Below, piece after piece: positions 12,901 through 24,530 of a stretch of 64,000 bases of DNA. The DNA is taken from positions 38,885,050 to 38,949,049 of the forward strand of contig OY292277.1 in the NCBI GenBank assembly GCA_958496175.1. Reading direction: 5' to 3'. The notes below the pieces were generated by a model. It was not told where the DNA came from. It did not search any database and was given only the letters and a program-made list of their open reading frames with translations. The DNA is from Sisyra terminalis. Its lineage: Eukaryota > Arthropoda > Insecta > Neuroptera > Sisyridae. Position 1 is the stretch's first letter; the number at the start of each line of letters is the position of its first letter. The position numbers and the translations under genes are program-made.

Positions 12901-14166
12901 TGCATACTATGTGGAGTAAAGTAAGGGTGGCGGTGACTAATTTTCCCCCGAAAAAAAAAGAATGAAATCGCTTTGACTCATCCCTTCCATCCACCTCATT
13001 AATAAGATAATGATGTGAGTAAATAATTTGGCCCCTTAAAAAAGTTTTTATATTGCTTTGACATGATAATATCCCTTACGTAAAAATTATAAAGAAACAT
13101 GCAACCAATTTGTTGATTTTCATCGAACACCCATCCTACGTCTCCAAATGACTCCCGAAACCTATCCGTAATATTTTTAGTTTGATTCCCAATTGTTACG
13201 CACGAATGAATGAAGGGAAAATTTGTGCTTGTTCAAAACTTAAATTTCATTTCATTTCCAAATCAATTTCACTTTATGATTCCATCGGGAATTGATGTTA
13301 TGTGTTCCCCGTAACAATCTCGTCCCCACCCAAAACACGCCAAACAAATCCCATAAAAGTCTCAGGTGTTGTAGCCAGAACCTTATGTCTCTCTTTTTCT
13401 TTCCTCTTTCTATGCAGTCCTCCATTTTTATTCCCTTATTTTGTAACAATTACCGTTCCATAAAAGATTTTATGACAAAACACAAACTTGGTGCAAAGAA
13501 AGGAATATCATGGTGGAAACGGTACAGGGAAGCGGGTAAATGGGGAATACTATTGTCGAGTTCTGTAAGATTTCGGATTCTATTTTCGGACGAACAAATC
13601 TAGACGCGAATAAATGGAATATAAAAACGGTAAAAAGTCTGGTGGGTTATTTATTTTGTGTTATGTATTTATTTAAAAGATTTTCTACTATTATCTTATA
13701 AATTTAAACTCAAGATATTTAGTATATAGATAAAAAGCGCAATCAAAAATAAATTTTGATGGTGTGCGTAGGAACGTTTCTAATTTTGATGAACACTTTT
13801 TAATAATTTTATTAAAATAATAATAATTCTATTAAATTCACGCAGCTTCGTAAACATATTATAATAAATATACCAACTTTTATCCTATTCATAAAATTTC
13901 AAAAAAACCACAGTATTGAAGAAGCATAATAGAATAATCCTTAATTCTTAATTTTAAGGATAAATATCTTTTGCTTAGTTTTAAAGATCTATTTTATAAT
14001 ATTTGATAAGTCTATTTACGAAATGGTTTTTAATTCCTTAATTTTTTGACGAGGATTTCTCCCCTTTAATCTTTCTTTTGTAATATTTACTGTAATACGA
14101 TCAATTCGATGAATTCTACACAATAATAAATGACAATGGGTATAATTGGTATTGGGCTAATAGATT
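9956..14166. other. Semaphorin intron, AT-rich, no gene found
   Basis: Still within the 16063-to-5545 intron of the minus-strand gene. The sequence is about 70% or more A+T, with many homopolymers. A slightly GC-richer patch at 13100-13620 holds overlapping open frames on both strands but no family resemblance. No RNA gene was recognised. Confidence 0.5.
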
Positions 14167-15260
14167 TGTCCGACCGAAACTTACGGCCAAAACCGAATTC
14201 TAGTCTCAGTTTCAGTTTTCACCGAAACCGAAATCGAAATTTCCAGATAAGATCATGTTTTTGTGAGAAAAAAAATTAACCATAATTGATCAGTCTTTAC
14301 TATTAAATTCTGTAGGTATTTATTAATCATTTAGTCTCTAATATTTGAGCTAATTACAAATATTACATACAGTCCATGGTCATATTAATGCGTTATAGGT
14401 TTTGTATAAAACCTTAAGTAAGAACAATTTTATTTTCGGTCCATATTTTTGATTGGGTTTAACTTTCCTGCACAAATTTTATTTATTACGCTTATTACCA
14501 ACTAGCGTGACCAAAAATTATATTTACTAAAAAATAAATTTTTACCATCAAATTAATTAAACATCTTCTTAATTATGGTGAGCTGAATTGTTTAATGTTT
14601 AATTGAAAGCCTGTTTACTGATATTTCAGTTCCCATTCTGCGCAGTATGTTATGTAGGACAATACCATCTGCTGTATTTGTGGGTGATGATTCCATACGT
14701 GAATATTTTTTCTAAGGGCTATTTTTTTGTTGTGACCACCTCTTTAGCTATTTTTTTCTTCAGAAATTTCCACATATTTTCATAGGGTTTCAAATCAAGG
14801 CTATTATCCTAAAGTAGGGTAGTACAGATAATTAACTAGGTTTTACCCTTATACAGAAAATATATTTCTTAAAAAACAGTACAACTTTTTATAATGTAAA
14901 AAGTAAACAATATTAAATTTAATTTAGTAGAATATGCACATTTTGTATAAAATCTTAAGTGCGTCTAATGTTATGGCTAGGGACTGTGTAATTATTCCTT
15001 CTTATTACAAGTAAATCATTTGTGCTGAAATAAGGGATTGATTTGAAAAAAATGCACAAAATATTTCTTTTTAATAAGAGTTATGATTAAAATCTAATAT
15101 TATAAATGGGAAACCATAATTTCTTAATATTTTCATTTCATAAATTCGGTTTCGGTCGTAATTTCGGCTTGACGACAGCCGAAACCGAAATTTAGCCGAA
15201 TTTTTTTTTTGGCCGAAACTAGGCTGAAACCTGAACCAAAACTGAAAGTTTGGTCGGACA
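14167..15260. mobile_element. DNA-transposon-like element with TTTCGGC-rich inverted ends
   Basis: The left end TGTCCGACCGAAACT (14167) is mirrored at the right end by AGTTTGGTCGGACA (15247-15260). Just inside both ends lie repeated GGTTTCGG / CCGAAACC words (14190-14250 and 15150-15235), a subterminal repeat pattern typical of hAT-like elements. The roughly 900-bp interior is AT-rich and non-coding. I could not identify a clean target-site duplication, so superfamily assignment is uncertain. Confidence 0.6.
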
Positions 15261-16062
15261 CAATAAACTAACTATAATATTAAAAAATTGAAGTGTGGAC
15301 TTGAACAACTTTTGTTCTAGAAGTTTGCTAAAATTGGCTATAAGTTTACAGCTAAACTCTATAATTTTATATGAAGTAAAGATTATTTAAAAAAAATCTT
15401 ATTTTCACTTAGAGAAAATATTCCTGAGGCTAGAAAACGGCTGGAAAATGTATTTTGCACTATCTTGTTAGATTAGCATTTCTCTGTCGTCGGGATTTCC
15501 GATCAAGAATGTATTAAACGCTATGAAACCACTTTCAAAGGGTTGATTTTATAAATATTAATTCGAAACAATACCGACAGACAGAATCCAACTGAAGAGG
15601 AAGGGTTGAGCGATGGGGATGGGCGTCTAGACGGGAATTGGCAAACAGATAATTTTACCGTTTGTTCATAGCGTGACTTTTGCAAACGTAAACGCATTTA
15701 TTAACTGAACTGCAGGTTTCAAGCTCCCGCACTACAAATATTGAGTTATCTATGTGATTTTTTTTCTGTTAAAGCATTTTTCACTTTTTCAGCTTTTTAT
15801 TACGTGAATATATAAATATCGATTATGGAAATTTTAAAAATTTGATTGAAAAGCTTTTGATATTTTTTTTAGTGTCAATGCATTGTGATATCGTTGCAGC
15901 ATGGAAAATTTTTAAATTTAATTTCCGGTTGATAATAATTTTTCTTAAGTGAATTTAATTTCCGTTATATTTTAATTCAATCAATAACCAATGATTGAGT
16001 TGCGATAAAATCGTGAAAAACGGATAGGATTTCTTTTGAAAAAATCAAAAATGGTTTCTTAC
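15261..16062. other. Semaphorin intron sequence
   Basis: This is AT-rich intron immediately downstream, on the minus strand, of the semaphorin exon at 16063. No coding or repeat structure was recognised. Confidence 0.5.
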
Positions 16063-16125
16063 CTCTGATTTGCCTTTCGAAACGCAATTGGCTACGTTGC
16101 TAGGTTCCAAATTTAATGCGTCTCT
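16063..16125 (-). CDS. Sema-2a: Class 2 semaphorin, internal exon (63 nt)
   Basis: Bounded on the minus strand by TTTTTTTCAG before AGAGAC and by a GTAAG donor after TCAGAG. It encodes 21 residues in phase 0: RDALNLEPSN, then VANCVSKGKSE. This segment (RDA-x-NLEP, then NCVSKGK) is the class 2 semaphorin stretch between the first blade strand (exon 21492-21543) and the C-x-NH-[IV]-RV block (exon 5438-5545), and all three join without frame change. The acceptor lies only 115 bp from the start codon of the plus-strand cysteine-rich gene at 16240. Confidence 0.9.
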
Positions 16126-16239
16126 CTGAAAAAAAATAAAGAAAATGTCAATAAAATTTTATTAGTCATATATATTTCGGAAAAAAAAATAAATAAAAAT
16201 TTAAAAAGTACAAAAAAAATTAACTGAATAAAATTGGTG

Positions 16240-16601
16240 ATGACTGCAAATATTTCCTATGATCTTGATCCACACGTTACCCGAAGTGAGATATCCCGAC
16301 GTTTATGCGGCAATGCCGACTGTCCGGGAGTACAAAAGTTTTTGGAAATCGGGATTGAGCCGCTGGCATGGCAAGCACGGGAAATCCAGGAATTGAATAG
16401 CCGGCCATGTTGTGGGGGTGCCACATGTAGGGGAGAGAAACCTAAGCCTATAGAGGGTGACCCTTGCCGGGGAGTAAGACGATGCGATATCAACACAGTG
16501 ACTGAGTTGCCTGAAGTGAAGCCACCGTGGAGGCCGCCGACACCTCCACTGGAAATGTGCCGGAATCCCGACTGTCCGGTGGCAATCGCCATCGAGGCTC
16601 T
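16240..16601 (+). CDS. Uncharacterised cysteine-rich protein, first coding exon
   Basis: The reading frame opens at ATG 16240 after an in-frame TGA at 16225; an ATG start is preferred because no AG acceptor precedes the coding-like sequence. The exon encodes 120 residues plus two bases and ends at a GTAAGT donor (16602). Residues include RRLCGNADCPGVQKF, a CCGGATCRG cluster, a PPWRPPTPP proline run and MCRNPDCPVAIAIEAL. Repeated C-x2-[PA]-D-C-P motifs suggest small metal-binding or disulfide modules. No signal peptide or membrane segment is visible. GC content is far above the flanks, and codon use looks coding. I do not recognise the family and assign no function. Confidence 0.75.
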
Positions 16602-16662
16602 GTAAGTTTGGAGATAATTGTTGTAAATTGGAAATTAACGATTACTTTTTTTCTTTCATCAG

Positions 16663-16849
16663 AAAATGTCGTCCTGGCAAGGCATGTGACAGTCCTGATT
16701 GTCCTTATGGAAGTAAAGACGTGAAGACCCAAACCCCGAAAAAAATTCCATGTGGACTTGAGGTTTGTCCTTACAGCCACGACGATGATGACGGAACCGG
16801 TTGTGGAAAACCAGGTTGTCACAGAAAAGAACAGTGCGTTAGCAAATGG
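16663..16849 (+). CDS. Uncharacterised cysteine-rich protein, second exon
   Basis: An acceptor TTTCTTTCATCAG ends at 16662 after a 61-bp intron, typical of short insect introns. The 187-nt exon completes the split Leu codon and encodes KCRPGKACDSPDCPYGSKD, then IPCGLEVCPYSHDDDD, GCGKPGCHRKEQC and a final VSKW, ending in phase 0 at GTAAGAAAG. It continues the C-x2-[PA]-[DG]-C-[PH] pattern of exon 1, so at least four such motifs occur across the two exons. A four-aspartate acidic run separates two of them. Skipping the intron preserves the frame, while reading through hits a stop immediately, which supports the splice. Confidence 0.75.
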
Positions 16850-16886
16850 GTAAGAAAGAAATTATTTACTTTGAATACTATTTTTT

Positions 16887-17028
16887 CAATTTTTATTTAC
16901 TGCCACTTTGTAATTATAAAAGTCTTTAGTGACTCTAGGGTTAATAAAATCCGTAGTCGAGGAATATTGAAAATTTGCTCAAGGGTCGAACCCAACACCT
17001 ATCAATTTTGACCACTCGGCCGCTAGTA
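16887..17028 (-). repeat. tRNA-derived SINE copy
   Basis: Read on the minus strand it has a tRNA-like head (GCGGCCGAGTGGTCAAAATT), a B box GGGTTCGACCC, and the family body with GACTCTAGGG-type and TTATAATTACAAAGTGGC tail sequences. It lies 38 bp downstream of the donor of the cysteine-rich gene's second exon, antisense to that gene and in the same orientation as the semaphorin. Confidence 0.75.
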
Positions 17029-17485
17029 GTCTGGATATTTTTGATTTCTGATACAAAATAATTTTCTACAAAACTACTTATAGAATTTTGATAAAACTTG
17101 ATTTTTTTTATTGACTCTTACCTATAAATTTAAATTTATATTACAATCACTAGTGAAAGAAAAAAATTGTTTAAAATGACGCAGATTATAACACTTTAAG
17201 GATTTATTTTATGAATTTTAACAGCCTTGATTTTCTATTTTATTTTGTGTCTTTTTCTTCTGTCTTTAAACCAAACCAAATTCTGAATATTCAGGAGGAT
17301 TTAGAGGCTTTAGAAGACAAAAATTCATCAAATGAATATTCATCGGTATATGTTATGTTGTACTCAAAAAAAGAGGATTGTATACATCTTTTAAAAAAAA
17401 ATTGCTCAAACTTATACAATTTCTATGATAACTAATTTTATTTTATTTTTTTGTACAAAAATTATTCTTTTAATATCCTAAAAGA

Positions 17486-17831
17486 GCCAAAGAGTGTGAT
17501 GGCCAAACCTTTGTTGTTTCGTAAAAACTGAAAGTTTCTCTGCGCATGTCTCTAACACAAGGAAAAACGATCAGCGATTATGGAATTTGAATGGTGGTTA
17601 CTTTGGTAGTTATCAGGCAGCAAAGGTATATAAAATAAAAGCTTAATTTCGTTATAGTATAAAGTTTCAATTTTATCCACCTTTGCTCCCTACTACCTGC
17701 CTAAGTAACTACAATCCAAAACTATCCAAAAATTCCATAGTTGCTAATCATTCTTACTTGTGTGGGGGACACGCATAGAGAAACTTTCAGCTTTTATAAA
17801 ATAACAAACGGTAGATCGTCGCAGCTTTGGC
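17486..17831. mobile_element. Long hairpin MITE
   Basis: Two arms of about 165 bp are inverted copies around a centre near 17660. Matching blocks, outside to inside, are GCCAAAG...GATGG versus GCCAAAG...GACGAT (reverse view), ACTGAAAGTTTCTCTGCGC versus GCTGAAAGTTTCTCTATGC, TATGGAATTT, and GGCAG...AGCAAAGGT. A transcript would fold into a near-perfect stem. No coding sequence was seen, and no target-site duplication was identified with confidence. Confidence 0.75.
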
Positions 17832-19886
17832 AGATTTGGCGTTTTGAAGTTATAAAAATTTTAAACTTGATTTTTCATCATGGAAATTAATAGTAGAAAA
17901 ATAGTTGTATTCGAAAAAAAAAACTGACTAATTATTTTTACTTTTGAAATATAAATAAAAAATATATTATTACTACGTTAATGTATTTATCGATTATGGA
18001 ATATTTTTTTTCGTAATGCAAGGAAGAAAAATATCTCACTTCAAGATGTTACTTCTGGCAATATCTTATGATATTTTCATTTTTCCATCAGCCGGTTTAA
18101 TGTACAGTTTCATTTTTTCTTTGATTTTTTTTGATTTAACATTTTTCAATAAGTTTCAATCATTTTCAACATTTTATTTCAATTTCGCGAAATTCGTCTT
18201 TTGAACATCAAAAGTCGTTCTCAAGTAGGTCACTAAGTTCAATTTTCAAGCTCGTTTCAATAAAAATTGGAATACAGTGAAACATTACTCACAAGTATTT
18301 GTGTGGAAAAGTGATTTTTCTTAAAGTCAAATTTTTTTCATTTACTTAGACGAAATATTTTTTTTCTTTTATCTACATTTCTTTAAATTTTGGTTTTTAA
18401 GTTAAGCTACATGTAATCCATAGAAAAACCCAATATTTCTACTATGTTATTTTTCGAAGAAAAACTAAAAAGTTTTATTTATTTTCGGTAAATAGTATAC
18501 TGAAATAGTGGTAAAAAATTAAGTTTACACGTTTCTTTAAAACAGGAAAGTAAACAGACATATACGAGACATAACAGAATACGAGTCAAACAAAGAAAAG
18601 TGAGTTTTAAGTGAATTGTATTTTATATCATATTAAGATTTAAAAGAAAAACATAGGTGACTCGGAGGCAAAACTTGTAATACCAAAGATTAGCTGATAG
18701 TGTGAGAGCTTTGTGAAAATAAAAATAAAATGTATCAAAGAAATAATATTCATAAATAAAAGAAAATTTAAAGATGTTTGCGCTAAAACTATGTCAAGGT
18801 AAATTAAGCGTACTTAAAATTATTTTATATATATATATTTATTATTTATCAGTACTTTTCAACCTTGTGGTATGCCACTCATTTGTGAGAAAATTTGCCC
18901 CAAGGAATATTATTATATTACTTTAAGGAAGGAATATTTTAAAAATTATTGAAAATGGTTTAAAATTTAATTTACAAGTTCTACAAAAAAAAAGAATTTA
19001 TAATATGTTCTAGTGATAACTTAAAAGTAATTTTATTTAATTTTATGAACGATGCAAATATCAATTAAAAAGCTTAGGAAAATTTTACATTATACATGAG
19101 CCGCTTAAAGACAAAGCGATGTAAGTCATAATTTTAAATTTGAATTTCCCGCTTGTATTAGCCGAAACGATTCCTTGGAAAATTAACTGTTTATTTAAAA
19201 AATGATGTTAGTCAAAGCTTCATTAATATATTGGCAGATAGATAGCCAAAAGAACTTGTACGTGGGATTTTTCGATAGCTATTAGGATAATAGTTATTTC
19301 ATCTCCAAATTACATTAATATGACTTCACCACTTTGGCTTTAAGTGGCTTACATACTTAAACTATTTTTACTAACTGTACTAATTGCTAGTTATTAGTAA
19401 CTTTCCGAAAAATATTTATAGCCCAAGACTGACACAACTGATAAATGGTATAAATTGACTATTGAATGAAATCAAAATAACAATTGAAAGCACAACAAAA
19501 GTTAGTTCAAATTTGAGACAATGATGGTATTCCACTTTTTACGCCTTTGTGTTTTCAATCCTTATTCTTTCTCTTTGCCGATATACGCACAAATTATCTA
19601 GTTTTCCTATCATTATATTGATATAATTCGGACAATAAAAAATTATGCTTTGCATTCTGCATAGTGCAATTGAATGTCGGATATAAAGTTTTTTAAGATT
19701 AAATTTTCTTCTTAAATTTTTGAAATCTATAAACTATTTAAGCAGGTACGAAAATATATTTTTTTGGAAGTCAAAAAAATTAACTATAGCTTTGTTTCAT
19801 CAAAGTTATAGATTGTGTATGATACTTATTACTATGTTGGCTTAAAACATTGTACTATATTATTATCGGATCTCATATAAATAATA
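17832..19886. other. Intron sequence shared by both antisense genes
   Basis: AT-rich DNA inside the semaphorin intron 21492-16125 and inside the proposed 15-kb intron of the plus-strand gene. No exon, RNA gene or clear repeat was recognised. Confidence 0.5.
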
Positions 19887-19937
19887 ATAAAAGTTCAAGT
19901 TTTTTACGAATCGAAATGTTTATATATATGTTTATAT

Positions 19938-20172
19938 CGTCGGCTTAGAGTGTTAACCTGCAAAATCCATTTTAATGATTTTTTTTTTCTATTAGAAACA
20001 GAATCAACTTCTGACAAACTGACAAATCACTTTAAATATAGAAATTTTAAAATATAACATGAAACAAACACCTAATACCTATACTAACTTATGTAGCTTA
20101 CATTGAATTTCTTCTTTCCCCTGTAAAAACTGTCAAAAAAGGACTTAGCAGGCTAACACTCTAAGTCGATGA
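19938..20172 (-). repeat. Short shared module, copy 2, with inverted ends
   Basis: The ends CGTCGGCTTAGAGTGTTAAC and GCTAACACTCTAAGTCGATG are inverted copies of about 25 bp. The interior matches 7018-7252 on the opposite strand (for example GTAGCTTACATTGAATTTC versus AAATTTAAGCTACATAAAT). Confidence 0.6.
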
Positions 20173-20192
20173 TATATTTATGTATTAGATGC

Positions 20193-20223
20193 TTGAAGAA
20201 GTCACAATACGGGACGAAACGTT
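20193..20223 (+). ncRNA. Hammerhead-ribozyme-like core motif (degenerate)
   Basis: TTGAAGA, a short AGTC/GGGAC-closed region, then GAAACGTT. The initial C of the CTGANGA core is T, and stem II pairs poorly, so this is probably a decayed copy. Confidence 0.35.
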
Positions 20224-20290
20224 ACTGAACTGAAAAAAATTACACAAAAAATTATTTGATCCGTAAAAAATCGAAAACTTTATTATTAAA

Positions 20291-21491
20291 TCATAATTAA
20301 ATAAAGTATGATATTTAATATTTTTCTCTCTTAATTTCAGGTATACTATTAACAATCAAAGCTGTCTATATGTTATTGAAGTAATATTTATTCAGTTGAT
20401 TTTTGTAACTAAAAAAAGTAAGAAAAACTCTGGCAATTGATAAATATTGTAAAATTCTGTGCGAAAAACCAAAATAAAAAAAATTAAATTAAAAAAAAAA
20501 CTTATTATATTTTTTCCTCGACGTCAAAAAGAGCATTTACTTGTGTTGTACAATCGTGAAACGAAAATTAATGTGGCTGTATCGTCGTAGTTAACTTTGG
20601 AATAATGCGTTTCATTTGTTTCTGTAGGTGAAATAAACTGTTGTAATTAGTTTTGAGACACATTTAATTTACGTGCACCACCAAGGTGTGGGGTAGAATA
20701 GAATTCGGATGTTAAAAGGGGAGAATTGGAAAATAAATGCATCACACTGGGAAATTTGGTTCTTAATAGACGCTTTTGACGCCATTTTACAATGTCGCTT
20801 GAAGACATTTCAACCGCATTAAGCTCGAGGAATATGTAGTTAATTTTTGTTATTTTGTATAATTGGTATAAGAAAATCTTAAAAATTTTCAGCGCTATTT
20901 ATTTAATTGAATTTGAGGAAATTTTTCGGAGAATTTAACAGCTTTTCAGTAATTTTCTTTATGGTAGATTTAAAATTTTCAAGTTGATTCAGATAACAAT
21001 TTTGCAATCATCCTGTCTAGTAAGCACAGGACAGGAGATGTAGGTAAAACATACGCGTGAATGAAGGTATCAAGACCGGATAAAACAACCAGGTAAAACG
21101 GTACCCCGAAACTTTCTCTTTGCCTCTGAAATTGAGAAGATAAGTTGTCGGTTGTAGGCACTACATTTTCTTAGACATTAAAGCTGACACGGGAATGGGA
21201 CCACGCCGGGCAGGGAACGGGAGTTCAAGTTCGTTGCAAAAGACAATGTTATTAAGATCGTTGAAGATTTATCGCCGGTGAGGCCACGTTTTTCGGGAAT
21301 GGGAACGAACGAAAAGACGAGTGGAAAAACTTTTTCCGTTCCCCTGCGTTCCCAGTTTTTATATTGAGCCTGGATAATGGAAGTGAGAATGACAAAAAAA
21401 TGCGGATTTTTTTTAATTAAAAAAAGAAATTTAAGATATTTTCGATTATAACTCAGGGATTTGTTTAGTATTATTTTGTTGTTGTTCTTAC
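20291..21491. other. Intron sequence, no gene found
   Basis: Intron downstream (minus strand) of the semaphorin exon at 21492. A somewhat GC-richer part at 20990-21360 has open frames on the minus strand but no recognisable protein. No RNA gene was seen. Confidence 0.5.
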
Positions 21492-21543
21492 CTCGCAATA
21501 CGACTGGCTAATGTTGCTTAGATTTAATCGGTACACTCGGTCC
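21492..21543 (-). CDS. Sema-2a: Class 2 semaphorin, internal micro-exon (52 nt)
   Basis: Acceptor TTTTTTTCAG precedes GGACCGAG, and a GTAAG donor follows TGCGAG. The first G completes ATG from the previous exon, giving M-DRVYRLNLSNISQSYCE, and the exon ends in phase 0. The DRV-[YF]-RLNL-x-NI pattern is the classic first strand of the sema propeller. On the opposite strand this exon lies inside the proposed intron between 16849 and 32054 of the cysteine-rich gene. Confidence 0.9.
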
Positions 21544-24329
21544 CTGAAAAAAATAAAATAAAAAATTAAAATGGAGACAGTGAAAAAATACGGTAAGCCC
21601 TCAGGATTTGGTATTTTATTAGTCCCAGGTTCGACTAGAAAAATCCCTGGACCGTGTCGGGGAGATACTGCGATTTTCTGCCGATTATATTATCGCACGA
21701 GTTAATTAAACAAGGCCGTGTGGGATTAAATTCTTGTTAACAATTGCTGGGTAAGGAGAATATTTTCATTACAGGAATTTTAAAAGGTATTTTTGTAGCG
21801 CTTCACTAATAAATTAAACTCACGATTAAATTGACCCGATTTGATTTATGCACTTTGCTTGGCAAGTTTTAAAGTGGATGTTGTTGGTTGAATTTGTACA
21901 GCACAATCTTAAGCTAATATGATTACATAATCCCATGCTCTCATTATGTAAGTTTGAATCTATCCCGTCCATCTCACCCCAATTTGGGGGAGGGTATATT
22001 TATGTCATTTGTATGCCGTCGAGTGGTTACTTAACCTAGCGAAGAACGGGAATCGGGAATGTGTGAGTGAGTGTGTTTAGTGGGAGCAAAACATTGTTAA
22101 GTTGGAGAAATGTTTGCCGCTGACATTTCACCATTCCCGTACTCCCAACAATTGTAAGCATCTCCCGTAAAATTTGCCCAGATATATAGCTGGAAACATA
22201 ATTATTCGCGCGCTGTTGATTCCTTCGGTTAACTTTGTGTGTTTGGACTATCGTATTCACTCTCGTCGACAAAACACATTTAATAACAATAATAATTTAG
22301 TTTGAAACTGGAAATGTCTTTACGTAAGACTAAATTGCTGAAATTTATCTGATGAGCGTTTATGCTTTAATACGTATATTAAGTAATCTACTTAAGACTA
22401 TGCCCAAAAAATCATAGTCAAACGATACAGACTAATCCTATTGTCTTCAATTAGTACTCTTTTATAATAAATAAAGATCATAAATTAATCCTTATCACTT
22501 TGGATTTAAATATCCTCACTATTTGTTAGATGCATGTAAACGATTTTCTTTTTTGGGGATAGATAATTTTTACATGGTCTTACTTATTTGCTTCATTAGT
22601 TAACCAAAACTGATTTTTCTAGTTTAAGTAGATTGTTATTCACGTTATGATTCATATAAATAACTAATAACTCCGCCATGTATTAATGCCAGTGTAAAAA
22701 ACGTGTAAAAAAAAGGACTTATCGAATAATATTGAAATGAAATTTATGAAAAGTTTTTTAGCTTAGTGAAGCAAAACTAAACATTTCTCGTACAAGTAAG
22801 TACACTTTGCTTTTAAAATTCAATCGACTTAAAGATCATTCAATTTCCACCATAATTCCAAAATTTAATTAGCTGATTTGTAATTTAAATGCAAAATTGA
22901 AACAAATATTCATAGTTTATGATTTCAGAGATAAAAGAGAGGTATAAAATTAGACGAACAATATCGTTGCGGACTAAGAAAATTTAAAAATTCAAACCAT
23001 GAAAATATAAATATATAAAAGATGTTTGAGCATATGCTATGAGTGATTGAATAGCCCAAAGGCATCTGAAACTTCCAGGAAGCTTTCAGAATTGAATCAA
23101 TTTTTATTTAAGGCAGTTGATCGTCAACAGTTAAATACAGTTTAACAGTAACAAGTGAAAACTGTTAACAGTGAAAAAAAATCGATTTTAACAATCGTTA
23201 CTTTAAAAGTCGATTTGATAAAAAAATAATAATTGTATGGTGGGAAATAAATTTTCATTTGTAATAAAGTAAATTGTTATTGTTGTATGTCTTAAAGCAC
23301 AAATCAAACGAACCCAACAGCTCAAACAAGTTAAATAAGTATAAAAACGTTTCAATTTTAAATTGGATCAAAAGAAACAAAACAGTTTATTTGGTGTAGA
23401 CTAATATTCTTAAAAATAAAACTTAGCTATGATTTTTCAAACAAAATTTTATCTTATGAATGCGAAAATGATTTTTATGATTTCAAAAAATGGCTCCATT
23501 ATTGTATATTTACCTTTCTTTAATATCATTAATATGGCCTAAATTGAAAAGGAAGCCAATTTATAAAGTCATTTTGGTTGATTTACAAAAATGTCTTTGC
23601 AGAGTTTTGGTACAAACTAAGATTAGGGAGTAAGGATTTTCTTCAATATAAAAATCAACATAGACAATGTATATTCTTTTTTTAGCATAAATCTTTAAGA
23701 ATCCTTTGTCAAAGCTTACAATTATATATAGATGGTTTTCTAGAATTCTCCAGGGCAGAATAGTAGTTGTAAATTGCTGTAAGGAAGTCCTTAATGATCG
23801 TAACATTTATGAGCAAATATTTCAAATGAACATATTTGAACGGTTGAGATATTAAATTTAAAGTACAAAGCTGTTATTATTATTTAACCTCTTCTTTCCA
23901 CCTTTAAAGACGATTTAAATTTTTAAATTCAAAAGGGACCAACTTCAATGTATACCCTATCCAATAAAACAAGAATTATGAAATCAGATTACTGGGGAAA
24001 ATGCCAAGTGGTGATACATACAAAAAATATACGTGTCGAACTAAGATTGCTTTTTTTCGACGATTTAAATTAAAAATTTGATTGAAATTGAAATAATTTC
24101 CGATTTTCCGAAAAATTCTCAAGAACGGCGACCTTAAGATCGGCCCAGTTTTCATTTAACAGTAACCGATTATGAAGCTTTTCACCAATCTGGCTAGGGA
24201 TCTACTTAGATTAAGTGTTTCATCCGTTTAATTTTGAGAAGGATTTCTCATCATTCTTTTGCTATGTTTTTGCCCGTTAATGTTGGTTCCACAAGGAACA
24301 ATGATTGCTATAAGACCACTCTTTAATGC
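21544..24329. other. Semaphorin intron (33449 to 21543), left part
   Basis: Mostly AT-rich. A more balanced patch at 21590-22280 contains unique sequence without recognisable coding potential. At 23561-23806 a minus-strand open frame of 81 codons resembles nothing known to me. No RNA gene was recognised. Confidence 0.5.
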
Positions 24330-24530
24330 TATTTTTAACCACTGATTTTATACCCCTTTTATACTAATTCTGGACCAACGAATAGTGTTGCCACACAACA
24401 ACAAAAAAATCAATCTTTTTGTTCTTAAACTCGGTACCCAACCTAATGATCCTTGGTTTTTGGTGGTCAGATCATTTAGAACACACTGGCACTCCCATAG
24501 TAGTTTGGAGTTATCCTGTGGCCTTGTCAT
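24330..24530 (-). pseudogene. Non-LTR retrotransposon RNase H fragment
   Basis: The minus-strand translation contains SKLLWECQCVLNDLTTKNQ followed by SLGWVP, matching the RNase H domain of Jockey- or I-type LINEs (usual form: S-K-x-[VL]-WEC...L-x-L...VWVPGHSG). The frame then shifts; another frame supplies VATLFVGPEL, the family's [PL]-F-[VI]-GPEP block. The GHSG loop and surrounding active-site residues are destroyed, so it is a dead fragment of under 70 codons. Confidence 0.65.

Larger units (their letters stand above)
19887..20290. mobile_element. Inverted-end element with hammerhead-like arm
   Basis: The outer ends are inverted: AATAATAAAAGTTCAAG and TTTTTTACGAATCGAA at left are mirrored by CGTAAAAAATCGAAAACTTT at right. 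The right arm has TTGAAGA-AGTC...GAC-GAAACGTT at 20193-20223. The interior is the module 19938-20172, which is also found at 7018-7252 in reverse orientation. It is the same architecture as the element at 6500-8915 with a different outer end. Confidence 0.6.

Noticed and set aside
16257..16822. Long minus-strand open frames of 110-111 codons
   Set aside because: They are shadows of the two plus-strand cysteine-rich exons, which have matching splice sites and a coherent cysteine pattern.
21480..21550. Idea that the exons at 21492 and 16063 are mutually exclusive alternatives
   Set aside because: They encode consecutive, non-homologous parts of the sema domain and join in phase, so they are sequential exons.
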